From the NCBI GenBank assembly GCA_034687125.1, contig JAQGBZ010000176.1, positions 62,001 to 126,000 on the forward strand: a stretch of 64,000 nucleotides of DNA, read 5' to 3'. Both the position numbers and the translations under genes were made by a program. Of the stretch, positions 20,528 to 31,781 are shown in pieces (the stretch's first letter is position 1; every line of letters begins with the position of its first letter). The notes below the pieces were generated by a model that saw nothing but the letters and a program-made list of their open reading frames with translations, had not been told where the DNA came from and searched no databases. The stretch is from Neelides folsomi (lineage: Eukaryota > Arthropoda > Collembola > Neelipleona > Neelidae).

Positions 20528-20559
20528 TCTCCGGAACAGGCCTGAATCGCCGGAATTCT
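20528..20559 (-). other. Possible mini-exon with strong splice sites
   Basis: A 32-base, relatively GC-rich segment lies between GATGTAG and GTGAGC on the minus strand. It could be a further 5' exon of the gene starting at 18,103. If it is instead read through, the frame closes soon after with ...PESEHSTRKN and a stop, so a last exon of another minus-strand gene is the alternative. Confidence 0.25.
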
Positions 20560-21016
20560 CTACATCAAACAAACGAAGAAATTACAATTACTAAGTTTAC
20601 TTTTTAAATATATGGGTATGTATTAATTAATTACCAATTATTAAATCATCTAAAACATTTCTCAAAGTTTAACGTTTTCACTCCATTTCCATGATTATAT
20701 TCTACTTATCTTATTTACACTTGTTATATTTTTATCCCTTTATAAATATCTTCCAAGTTTGTAATCAGATAAACATGTAGTTGGAATTTCTGAAGTCGTA
20801 TATTAAATATCAACATTTAATGTGTTACATGTGTTATTAACATTTTAAAGCTATTATATCTAATAAAAATATATTTATGACTAGAATACCTCATCAAAAT
20901 TTTAAAATACAAAGTTAATATTTATTAAAGCTATTGATTTTATTATTGGAAATTAATATCATTTGTCAGGTGTGTATAATGACATTTTAATTCTTATTTT
21001 ATTTTTCCAGGAGTTT

Positions 21017-21978
21017 ATGGCCGATTTTATTCTTGTGAAAAGGAAAACGAAAAGAGGTACAAAGAAAGTTGAAAATGAGAATCGACACGATTTCGAAATT
21101 CCGTCCAAACATTCAATTTCAAATGGTATTTCAGAAGAGGAAAAAGAAGAAGAAAGAAAGAAAATAGTCAAGTGAGTTAATTACGGTTAAAATTACGTTT
21201 TTACTCATATAAGTAGATGTAATCCTAAGTATAGTGCAAATACTTTTCGAATCATTTCGAAAATTAAGTTAACAATATTAATTATTCTTTAATCCTCCTG
21301 TTTTGTAGGAGAGTCCGAGGAGCAATCGAACATTTAAAAGAAACGGATTATTTCACTTCCTTCTACACCGTTTTGCTCGAGAGTCTCAAGGATGAAAAGG
21401 ATTTGAAAGCGATGTCGCTGATCGTGTGTTATGGTCTCGGCTCCTTTGTCGATTGCATGATCTCTCGCTATCAACTTGCCTTCCTCGTCTGCCTATCAGA
21501 AAAGTTTCTAGTTCCGGTTGAGATCTTTGACCCCATTTTCTCTCCAGTGGAAGAGGTCGTGCTTTCCAAAGAGTTCAATCTTCGAGTTCTTTCAATGAAC
21601 GAGGAAGGGAAGCGGAGCGTCGATGAGCCGACTCTCTTTTACCTCCCGCATTGTGCTCATCAGCTCACCAACAACCTGATTTACTCCAACTGGCATCCTC
21701 AGAGGATTAAGAATTGCATTATTGCCTCCAACTCCTTTACCAAAGTGATCGAAGAAAAGGAAGGCCTTGTCAATGAAACCCTTTCCTACATTGCTCGAAT
21801 ATTCCCAATGACCAAGGAATTTGGGATTGTAAACTGCTTCCCTTATTCGGACATTTTTAATGAAATGGCCATTCACATCTTCCCACCTGAAAAGTTCAAA
21901 ATGATCCCAGAAGAGTTTTGGCAGCAAAGTAAAGAACCCGTTTATACTTCCCTTGACTATTGTAAAAATACTAAATGA
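21017..21978 (+). CDS. SRRD: SRR1-like protein (SRR1 domain)
   Basis: Two exons, 21017–21171 and 21309–21978, encode 274 residues. The ATG at 21017 is the first in frame, and the N-terminal 50 residues are Lys/Glu-rich. The SRR1 domain follows: SLIVCYGLGSF (glycine-containing strand), YQLAFLVCL, YDPIFSP-like FDPIFSPVE, and the hallmark LFYLPHCAHQLTNNLIYSNW. The end has the conserved FPYSDIFNEMAIHIFP. SRR1 proteins act in circadian signalling in plants and in heme-linked and clock-related control in yeast and mammals; the biochemical activity is not settled. The gene is convergent with ACADSB on the other strand, with about 460 bases between the stop codons. Confidence 0.88.
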
Positions 21979-22435
21979 AATTGTAAAATAATACGAACTT
22001 GATTTCTGATTTATTTGGTGCATTATTTAATTTATGTTCAATTTATATGTAGATGAAGAGTACTTAAATACTAATTTTACGTCTAGATGTTTTTTAAATT
22101 ATGAAAATATTTATTTTGTTCAGAAACCTTAGAATTTTGACCAAGAATGATATGAGAAATTATGGAAGGACATTGTAATTGAATGTCATGTGTATTTTAA
22201 ATTGTTTATTCAGCAATAGTTAAGTGTTTAAATCTTAGTAGTTTAAGAATCTATTATCTGTAGTTGACTGACTTTGTTTTAGTTTCAGGTAACAAATTGT
22301 TTATAATCAGAGAAATCCTTTAAATTCATATGAAAATTGGATTATGAAATAATCAACTTGCTACTAAAATTTTATATTTTGACAAAAATAAAGCTCTATA
22401 AGAATCAAGAGAACAAATAAGTGTCAATTTCCATA

Positions 22436-24563
22436 TTAATTTCGATATTCTTGCTCCAAAAGTTTCGCAATGGTGTTGAGTTGGATGTTCGTTGTTCCTT
22501 CATAAATTGTTCCAATCTTGCAGTCTCGGTAGTATTTCTCCATTGGGTAATCTTTTGTGAATCCGACGCCTCCCATCCATTCAATACATTTAGATGTCGT
22601 TTCACCAGCCACTTCTGTAAATCCAAAGTTAAAAAATTAAAATCTACTCTGCATTTAATATATAATAATATAATACATATATTGATCCGTTTTAACCTGA
22701 AGAGTAATACTTGGCCATGCAAGCCTCTTTAACAAAAGGAAGATTGGCTTCTTTAAGTCTCATAGCATTGTATGTCAAAAGTCGAGCACATTCAATTTTA
22801 GTTGCAATTCTTGACATTTGATGTTGCATTGACTAAATAATTGAAAATAGTAAATATGTCATTATTAAAAATTAATTTGTTATATACTTATGTATCCTAT
22901 ATCTACTGTTTAAAATGACGAGTCGTACTTGAAAATCAAATAGGCGTTTTCCAAATTGTTTTCTCTCTAATGTGTATTTAATTGTCTCGTCAAAACATCC
23001 TTGTGCTACTCCGATCATTTGAGCTCCAATTCCAATCCTTCCACCATTCAGCATCGTAATGGCATATTTGTAACCCTGGCCGATTTCACCCAAAACATTC
23101 GTAGCAGGGACCTAAAGACAATTAAAATAATTGTAAGATGAGCGTGAATAAGAGATATTTACACATTTAAGATATGGGACCTTACCCTCACATTGTCGAA
23201 ATGCACCATGCAAGTTGAAGATGATCGCAGTCCAAGTTTATCCTCTTTTTTACCAACTGAGAGTCCTGGCATGTCTTTCTCCAAAATGAAACAAGATATT
23301 CCTTTATAACCCTGCAAAAATATTCAAACAATTTCATTTTAAGAATAATATAATACATCTATAGTGTACATAAGTGGTAAGGTTTAATAATTTAATTTTT
23401 ATTTAAATTACATTAGCTGGATTTGCGTTCGCCATGACAAGATAGATCCCAGCTATGTCAGCAAATGAAATCCACATTTTAGAACCATTGATTAAATAAT
23501 CACTCCCATCGGCCTTTGCAGTCGTTTTAAGAGCAAAGGCATCAGATCCAGAAGAAGGTTCAGAAAGACAGAATGCACCGTACTGCAAAAATAGTCAATA
23601 TTGAATAGGTAATTGAAAGTAAAAAATTATAATCTTGACATGTAGTTTAAATAATATTAATGTATCATTAAACAATTTTATTACATATTTCGTAGCAAGC
23701 AAAGGAAGAAATTTATCTTTTTGCTCAGGTGTCCCAAGTTTTGATATTAAATTATTAGTTAGAGTATTCTGGATGTCGGGCAGTATACAACATCCAGCAT
23801 CAACTTTGGCCAACTCCTCAACAGCAAGAATAGCCGATGCAAAAGTTGAACCAGATCCTCCATACTTCTCGGGAATTTCCAATCCCATCAACTAAACAAA
23901 AATCAATATTTTATTAATCAGCATCTTTAATTCTTTGTAATATAGCGCTAAATAATTATAATAATAGTGATTATAATATAATAATAATTGATAAAGTATA
24001 ATATATATAAAAGTAAATTGAATCTTACACCGGCATCAAAAAATGCTTCAACAATACTTGGCTCAATCTTTCCTTCAATGTCCATTTTCTTGACGAAGGG
24101 TGCCACATGTTCTTTAGCAAGCTTTGCAACTAATTGAATAAACACGTTAGATGTTTCGAAGAACTATAAATTTACACTTAAGGCTAATATAAATTTGCAT
24201 ATAATTATTAATTATATTTACCTGAATCTTTCATGACTCTTTCATCGTCTGTTAAAAGTGTGATGGGGGGAATAAATGTGAGTTCTTCTAATCCATGTGT
24301 TCCATCGGACGAAGAATATCGGCATAATGGGATTCGATTGAATCTATTCAATTTCAATAAATTCTTACCAAGCTGAAAGTTAAATAAATACCATACGTTT
24401 ATATAATGACATTACAATTATACTATATACTACCATACCTTAATGTGTATAAATCTATATAAATTCATAAGTATTAAATTGTAATTATGTAATGTTTAAA
24501 ACTACGAAATGTTTACAGTACCTGAAATCTCCCAAAATTAGCTACACGGTTTAATCCAGACAT
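22436..24563 (-). CDS. ACADSB: Short/branched-chain acyl-CoA dehydrogenase, mitochondrial (ACADSB)
   Basis: This flavoenzyme oxidises 2-methylbutyryl-CoA and related short-chain acyl-CoAs in the mitochondrial matrix, in isoleucine breakdown. Nine exons in transcript order: 24563–24522, 24372–24222, 24129–24029, 23891–23685, 23582–23412, 23311–23186, 23111–22929, 22832–22697, 22614–22436; total 431 residues, the usual length. The basic N-terminus ([23 protein letters not shown] broken over two exons) suits a mitochondrial presequence. Family signatures are seen in order: [85 protein letters not shown], the ACAD C-terminal signature [20 protein letters not shown], and the catalytic-Glu region [16 protein letters not shown]. 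All splice junctions keep frame. It is divergently arranged with RPL26. Confidence 0.95.
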
Positions 24564-24973
24564 GCTGGGTCAAATATTGTCACCACAGGATTGTCAAACT
24601 GTTCTTATCTTAATTATACCAGATTTAATGGTAAGTTAAATCCAAGTTGACTGACGTTAGCTAAAAAAAGAAGTCAGTCCCTCGGCCTCAAGTTGTAAAT
24701 TCCCCGTTTGTAAAATGCGGTTAAAGCCCACAGTTGGTTTTGAGTTTTATTTGTGCAGAGTGGCGCCCTCTGGTCCATCTCTTTATCTTCATTTGTGTCT
24801 TCCTCACGAGCGTGATCGGAAGGTTGAGCACGCCGTGTTCTGCCATATTTCACTCTCTCGCGTGGAAGGTAATCCCGGTCAGCTTTATTAGTTAATTAAA
24901 CCAACAATTACTCAATGCCCGATTGTCTCCTTAATACCCGATCCTCTATCCCATAGGAATCAATCGAAGAGCA
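24564..24973. promoter_or_regulatory. Shared promoter region of ACADSB (-) and RPL26 (+)
   Basis: Only 410 bases separate the two start codons. A GC-richer part, 24,660–24,870, holds the likely RPL26 5' untranslated exon, ending at 24868 before GTAATC; its second part resumes at 24957 after CCCATAG. Pyrimidine-rich tracts, for example 24848–24859, are like the 5' oligopyrimidine start of ribosomal-protein mRNAs. No TATA box is evident. Confidence 0.6.
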
Positions 24974-25822
24974 ATGAAGCGGAACCCGAAAGTGACGATT
25001 TCAAGGAGGAAGCAGAGGAAAAGGCATTTCAATGCCCCGTCCCATGAAAGGAGGAAGTTGATGTCGGCCCCGCTTTCAAAAGAACTTCGGGTCAAGTACA
25101 ACGTCAAGTCGATGCCGGTCCGCAAAGACGATGAAGTTCAGGTACAAGGAATTCAATTAAATTATAGTAATGTGATTTTTTAATGATTTTTAAACACTGT
25201 GATGACTTAACCCATTCCCTGAGACTTTGCTGAAATAGTCCGTTTATATTCCGAAGAGGAATTTTGTAATTTTATGCCTCGTTAGGAATATTGTATGATG
25301 GACTCACATGGTAAGCAAAATGACGAAAACTTGGAACTGAGTGATTTCCCATGAACTCCATGGGGAAAGAAGAAATTTTGCAGAACAAGGCCTTAAAATC
25401 CTTTTTAATTAATTTCAGGTTATGCGAGGTCATTTTAAAGGGCAACAAGTTGGCAAGGTGACTCAAGTGTACCGAAAAAGGTTCTCCCTTTACATTGAGA
25501 GGATCCAGAGAGAAAAGGCCAATGGAACCACCGTTCCCGTAGCCATTCATCCTTCTAAAGTACGATCTAGTCCATCCATCCATCAATCATCTATTTCAAT
25601 TTAATCTATCCAGTGCTCTGGATTTCCGGAAAGTTAACTAATTGGCCTTTACTGCAGGTTGTTATCGTAAAGCTGAAGATGGACAAGAACCGGAAGCAGA
25701 TCATTGACCGAAGAGCGGCCGGCAGAATGGCCAAGCAGGCTAAGAACAAGGGGAAATACAGTGCTGAAGCCACCGATGTGGCCATGGACACGACGCCCCA
25801 AGCCTCAGCTTCCACATCTTAA
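24974..25822 (+). CDS. RPL26: 60S ribosomal protein L26 (uL24)
   Basis: The protein is a component of the large ribosomal subunit near the peptide exit tunnel. Exons 24974–25141, 25419–25559 and 25658–25822 encode 157 residues. The start and the run [20 protein letters not shown] are characteristic, as are [20 protein letters not shown] and the KOW motif region [18 protein letters not shown], followed by [20 protein letters not shown]. The last 20 or so residues ([17 protein letters not shown]) are a Thr/Ser/Ala tail that differs from the Lys/Glu-rich end of vertebrate L26. An untranslated leader exon lies upstream. Confidence 0.96.
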
Positions 25823-25862
25823 GCGTCTCATGGGTCCATTTCACAACTTGATATAAAAACCC

Positions 25863-25868
25863 AATAAA
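25863..25868 (+). terminator. Polyadenylation signal of RPL26
   Basis: AATAAA occurs 41 bases after the RPL26 stop codon, the expected distance for a short ribosomal-protein 3' untranslated region. Confidence 0.65.
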
Positions 25869-26159
25869 AACCTTATTTCGATAACCTGACTCCTCTGATG
25901 GGTTTAATTTCATTTATCTTGATATTTAAAATAAATCTCTGTAAATACACATATAAATGCATGCATGTCATTTAAATATTCTTTTCACTTGAGACTGTCT
26001 TCATCGGTAGATCATATATTATTTAATTTTAATTCCAGTAGTTAATTTTAATTAAATGGGCTGCATGAGGTGGATGAGTTAGGCCGATGATGTAAAAAGG
26101 TGGCGCTGGGAAGGGGGGATTTCGGGTGGGCGTACGCATGTAGAGTAGAGGAGATCTGT

Positions 26160-26318
26160 CATTGTCCGCCATTCCCAACTTCTTTCACTTCTTGCCCCGA
26201 TTCGTTCGTAGGAGCCAGTCACGACCACTTCCGCCTTCCAAACATGACTCGGCCGATGTCGTCAAGAATCTAAGGGCCCACACCCTCAGTTAACCCGGAG
26301 TTTGGAGGCTGTTGGAAG
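26160..26318 (+). other. Probable 5' untranslated exon of Slimb/beta-TrCP
   Basis: A GC-rich block ends in a GTAAAT donor after ...GTTGGAAG. The next good acceptor in front of the Slimb start is at 27881. The block contains a nine-codon upstream ORF (ATG 26244, TAA 26271–26273). The left border is only estimated from base composition. Confidence 0.5.
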
Positions 26319-27948
26319 GTAAATACCCTCAAAGGGGACACATTTCTTTTTGGCCCTCCCAAATTCCCAGTCTCGCTTGCCATAAATACAAGGTCTATAA
26401 ATATTTTCCCCAGGCTCCAGACATCGGCTAAATTTTAATCATCATTACCTCTCATTCCCGTCAATCCAACCGTCTTTTTCCAATTGTAGCCCGAATTGAA
26501 GAAAAAAGGTGATTTGGATGGAGATTAAAGTAGGTGATTCCAATCTCGATGTGAGATTTTGAAGTTTCTAATCCTGAGGGTTTATATTTTAATGTTAAAT
26601 CCGACGCTCAGTCAAGTGGATCAGTTCTTTGTTCCTCCAATTTCACTTAAAATACCTTCTTAAGACCTATATTATGATTCATTAATATTCAATCGATAGA
26701 TAATCATCATTCAGTATCATTTTTACAATTAGAATGAAATATTGACAATTGAAAGCATTTTATTATGAGTAATTATTTTTTTGTTTAAAAGTTCCAGTTG
26801 TTTAGATTTGAATTAATTGGTGAAATTTATTTTCTTTCGATGTTCATTAAATTTTATTGCGGTCAGACATTATACCCAATGAATAATAATAGTCTATTAA
26901 ATAAAGGATCCATCATGATGTTGGAACTTTTGTAATGGTTTGTCATGTTGCCGTTTTACATTTAAATGCAAAACAAACGGCCAAATTCTCCTGACCAGGA
27001 AGTGAAATTTAAGTTTAAAAAAACAAGAGGTTTTAACACTCATCATACCAGACAATGAGTTGAGGTTTCTAACAATGACATATTTGAAAATTGGGACATT
27101 GAAATATGGCAAATTCATATAAAATTCCTTCTTTTCTTCCAAGCTATTGATAAATACAATAAATAGGGACATGATGCCTATTATATTATTATATTCAGTT
27201 TGACTCACTCAAATTTTGACCAAATATTACAATGGTACAAAATAGAATATCAATTAGTATGGAATTGAATATATCTTATACACAAAGAAATAAGTACGTA
27301 TATTCATATGGGACTGGAACATTGTACAGAATAGAGGTTTTAATGGTTTTTATTGAGGTTTTATTGGCTTTCACAATATTTTAGAAGACATTCTTTTTTA
27401 ATTGTGTCATGAAGCTGTCTTGTTATGTTTAAAGTATTATTAATTACTCTCATCATTCCATTACGCATAAATGCACGATAACAGGATTAAGTTTATAATG
27501 GAGTTCTCCATTTGTAGCATTCCACTCACTCTGGAGCAATTGATATTAATTTAATGCATTATTAGTAAATTAGAAACCATCATGAGTTAGGGGATATTTA
27601 TTGTTTGCTTTAATTAAAAAAAACAAATTAAGTTCAATATACTTATGTCCTCTAAATGCTGTCTCTGGATGATTCTTAAAGTTAGTTATATAGTCGTCTG
27701 TTTTATAATGTTGCGAGTATATTATAAGAATGTTTAGTAATCTCTAGGACTCGTACGTGTACTTTTCCATATTAGTTGTGCATTATCTCTTTTAGGTCAT
27801 TTGAGCAAATAAGCAACCATTGAACATCAATTAGCTTTTAAAATGAGGTTTATAACCTAAACTATTCATTTATTTTTCCAGGGGATTCGGGCTGGCGAGC
27901 GAAGAGGGTTTACCGTTTAGACTTTGTGACTTCTTAGAAGAAGAAGAA

Positions 27949-30617
27949 ATGGACACCGAAAAATCCGGCGAAGATATCAATCAGGTAAAATAAGTTATAT
28001 TAATTACACGATTAATACTATGATATTATTCATATTAATTATTGTTACTATTAATTATATTAATTCTCATATTTGATTTATTTTTAATTAAAATTAACAA
28101 TTGAATAATATATTGTCCGAATTTCAGTCCTCTTCGAAATCATCCTTTTACAGTGAGGATGGGATGAGCGAAGTGGGTGATGAAATTCCTATCAAACGGG
28201 AACTGTCGAACGAATATGTGGAAGACAGAGAGAAGAGTCTTCAAGTGTTTGAAGGTTGGACTGAAACTGATCAGATTGATTTCATTGAAAATCTCCTCCT
28301 TCGAATGTGTCACTACCAACACGGGCAAATTAACGAATTCCTAACACCCATGTTGCAACGAGACTTCATCACATTACTTCCAAGTATGAGCCCTTTAGTA
28401 ATCACTTAATTATTATCAATTTAATAATGTATCCAATATTCATTACTTTTATTCACTTGCAGAGAAAGGGTTGGATCACATCGCGGAAACAATATTATCG
28501 TATTTGGATGCGAAATCCCTTTGTGCAGCAGAGCTTGTTTGTAAAGAATGGAATCGCGTGATATCTGATGCGATGCTGTGGAAGAAACTGATTGAACGCA
28601 AAGTCCGTACTGATTCATTATGGAAAGGCCTAGCCGAGAGGCGTCGATGGTAAATCATTTTATAAATATTCTACAATTTTTATTTGACATTGGTTGAAAA
28701 GATTTTGATCACATGATTTATATAACTTTATAGGATTCGTCACCTGTTTAAGCCGAGATCGGGACAATCCCACCCTGAAAATAGTTTCTATCGAGTTCTC
28801 TACCCTCGTATTATCCAAGATATCCAAGTAAGTTGAGATCTTTAACTCATTGTAAAATAAAAAAAATCAATATGTTTCTCTCATCAATCCCTTTCAACTT
28901 TTTCCAGAGTATTGAGACTAACTGGCTGAAGGGAGATCCGAACCTCCAGCTAATCAATTGTCGATCCGAAAATTCCAAAGGAGTCTACTGCCTTCAGTAC
29001 GACGAGTCAAAAATAGTTTCTGGACTTCGTGATAATACTATTAAGATTTGGGATCGGCAATCGCTGCAATGTACCAAGGTTCGTTTCGCACAAATTCATT
29101 CATTTTATCTTCACTTTCTCTACCTTGAGATTTAATGATAAGATATAGCATTGAAACAATTTCTCGGGTCCTTCTATGCCCAAGGTCTCATTTTTCAATT
29201 TCTCTTTTTTATCATTGTCATTTATTAAGTAAGATAATTTTGAAGGAAAAATACTCTTTATTGGTTCCAAAACACGAAATGAATTTGTATTTGAAAATTT
29301 AATAAAAATTGTGAAATTTAACTTTTAAAGATTTATAATTTTTAGTAATTAATATTATTGATCATTTAAATTTAATAGTTATTGATAATTTAAATTTAAT
29401 AATATTGATTGTTCACAGGTGCTGACTGGTCACACAGGGTCTGTGTTGTGTCTCCAATACGACGAGAAAGTGATTATTAGCGGTTCGAGCGACTCGACTG
29501 TTCGAGTTTGGGATGTTAAAACAGGGGAAATGGTTAATACTCTCATACATCACTGCGAGGCTGTTCTTCATCTCAGATTTAGCAATGGGATGATGGTCAC
29601 ATGCTCCAAGGTACGATTTTGATCAATGAAACTTATGGTTGTGTTGGTTAATATTTTTATTGCATTTTTTGTTTTCAATTTTAGGATCGGAGCATCGCAG
29701 TTTGGGACATGGTTTCCGCCACTGATATCAATTTACACCGAGTGCTCGTCGGTCACAGGGCAGCTGTGAATGTCGTTGACTTTGACGAAAAATATATTGT
29801 CTCAGCATCTGGTGATAGAACCATTAAGGTATTTCCCACTCTTTGTATATTTTATATAAATATTATATTAGCTTTTAATTATTAGACCAATTGAGTCTTG
29901 ACGTATTTTGTTTTGTGCAGGTGTGGAACACAAGCTCTTGTGAATTCGTAAGGACACTAAATGGGCATAAAAGGGGGATCGCGTGTCTCCAATACCGTGA
30001 CAGATTAGTTGTGAGCGGAAGCTCTGATAACACAATCAGGTAATTGGGCATTAAAACTATACTTTTCCTTCTTGGGCCGAAATGGATTGTAAACCGATGG
30101 TCATCTTTTTTAGATTGTGGGACATTGAGTGCGGAGCTTGTCTCAAGGTCCTGGAAGGGCATGAAGAGCTGGTTCGCTGTATTAGATTCGATAACAAAAG
30201 AATCGTCAGTGGAGCTTACGATGGGTGAGTTGGAAAATAATTAAAAAATACTGTAAAATAGCTCTTTCACTAATGGAGTACTAATGGAGATTTAATTTTT
30301 TTTAATATAGGAAAATTAAAGTGTGGGACCTGCAAGCTGCCCTTGATCCCCGTGCTCCCACATCTTCCCTTTGCCTCAGAACCCTTGTGGTAATTATTGA
30401 AAAATTGGCATTTGAAAATAATGGAAATTATCGAGTAAATTAAATCTTTTAATTATCTTTGTAGAAACATACGGGTCGAGTGTTCAGACTTCAATTTGAT
30501 GAGTTTCAAATTGTGAGCAGCTCTCACGATGACACCATCCTGATTTGGGACTTTTTGAATTTCAATACACCTGAACCGGTCGTGCCAATTCCAACACTCG
30601 TCGAAGAGAAGGCCTGA
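27949..30617 (+). CDS. slmb: F-box/WD40 protein Slimb / beta-TrCP, SCF ubiquitin ligase receptor
   Basis: Slimb/beta-TrCP brings phosphorylated DSGxxS-type substrates (beta-catenin/Armadillo, IkB, Cubitus interruptus, Period) to the SCF ubiquitin ligase. Exons: 27949–27984, 28128–28383, 28463–28649, 28734–28827, 28908–29078, 29419–29610, 29685–29828, 29921–30039, 30114–30224, 30311–30389, 30465–30617; 513 residues. The dimerisation D-domain helix lies around [20 protein letters not shown]. The F-box follows ([19 protein letters not shown], then AELVCKEW). After a linker come seven WD40 repeats, from [19 protein letters not shown] to [19 protein letters not shown] and IWDFLN. The blades are nearly identical to vertebrate beta-TrCP. 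The start at 27949 is the first ATG after the acceptor at 27881. The frame is open 22 codons further upstream without an ATG, so a longer N-terminus from an unseen exon is possible. Confidence 0.96.
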
Positions 30618-31781
30618 TTACCCGAGTTAATCTCATAACACACGCATACACTTTTATTAAACGTTCTTACATGTGCGATTGTTCATTGTAAGTAATTTTG
30701 TTAACTTGGGTAGCTCTGTAGTTCTTGTAATGTCTACCTATATATTAACACAAGTCCACTCACAAGTACATACATCAATGAGCAACTGGTGTATTTTGTA
30801 TAAAAATATTTTCATGTTAAAGAATGTCTGGTTCAAAGAAGACGGATGGATTTGAATGACTGAAGATGAGTTTAAGATATTTAAGGAAGTATTCCAAGAA
30901 TGCTCGTGCTTTTCACATATATTCATTTTAACTATTTATTCAAGTGTAGAGTTTCGTGGAGTAATCGAAGTGAATTTTTGTTCTCCAATTCCAATTATAT
31001 TTGGCTCATTTTTTATTCGCCCTCGTTCATCATGTATACCTTTGATTATACACTAAAATCCAATTTGTTTATATTTAATTTGGTAAAACCTATGAATAAA
31101 TTTCCTGTACATTTTTCTTCAATGGCAATACAATGGAGTTATTCGCATTTAAATACTAATTGTAATATACATATAACATTGTTTAATGTTCACAACCATT
31201 TCTCTCTCATTTCTGGGAGTTGAAGAAACTCTCCTTCGGTTGAATCAAGGCTTGGACAATTTGCAAATTGGTTGATTATTCACAGCCTTCATATAATTTC
31301 GCATATACATTTTTAAGATCCAATACCAATAACACTGACATTGAGAATTGTGGTTAAAACCCAAAGTGATTGTATTTTACATATCCACGTAAATTTAAGC
31401 AATAGGTAAGATTCTACTTATATAAATTGTATCGAACATTTAATGTACATACTCTAAGTATGTTATGTATGTACAAAGTATTCAAATATATCGCTATACC
31501 TATATTCTATTTACAAATTTAGCTTTCCATATAATACGTATTAGAGACTGCGTATTTTCATTGGCTACAAACTACAAATTAAACGGAGTTCTAACGACAA
31601 ACAGAATTTGTATAATCTTTGAACGTTTTTCAGCCCCAAGTTTCATTTCCATTAAGGAGAAGAAAGAAAATTTTTTGAAGGTTTAGTAATTCGTTAGCTT
31701 CTTTAGAGCAACGACTGCTCGACCTGGACGACTCATAATTGAACAAAGAACAGAAAAAACTGTGCAGATTTATCTTTCGCA
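30618..31781. other. Intergenic region between Slimb and the Tudor gene
   Basis: AT-rich sequence with only short open frames of low-complexity composition. It should contain the Slimb 3' untranslated region and the promoter of the next gene, which is on the same strand. No clear AATAAA near the Slimb stop was found. Confidence 0.5.
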
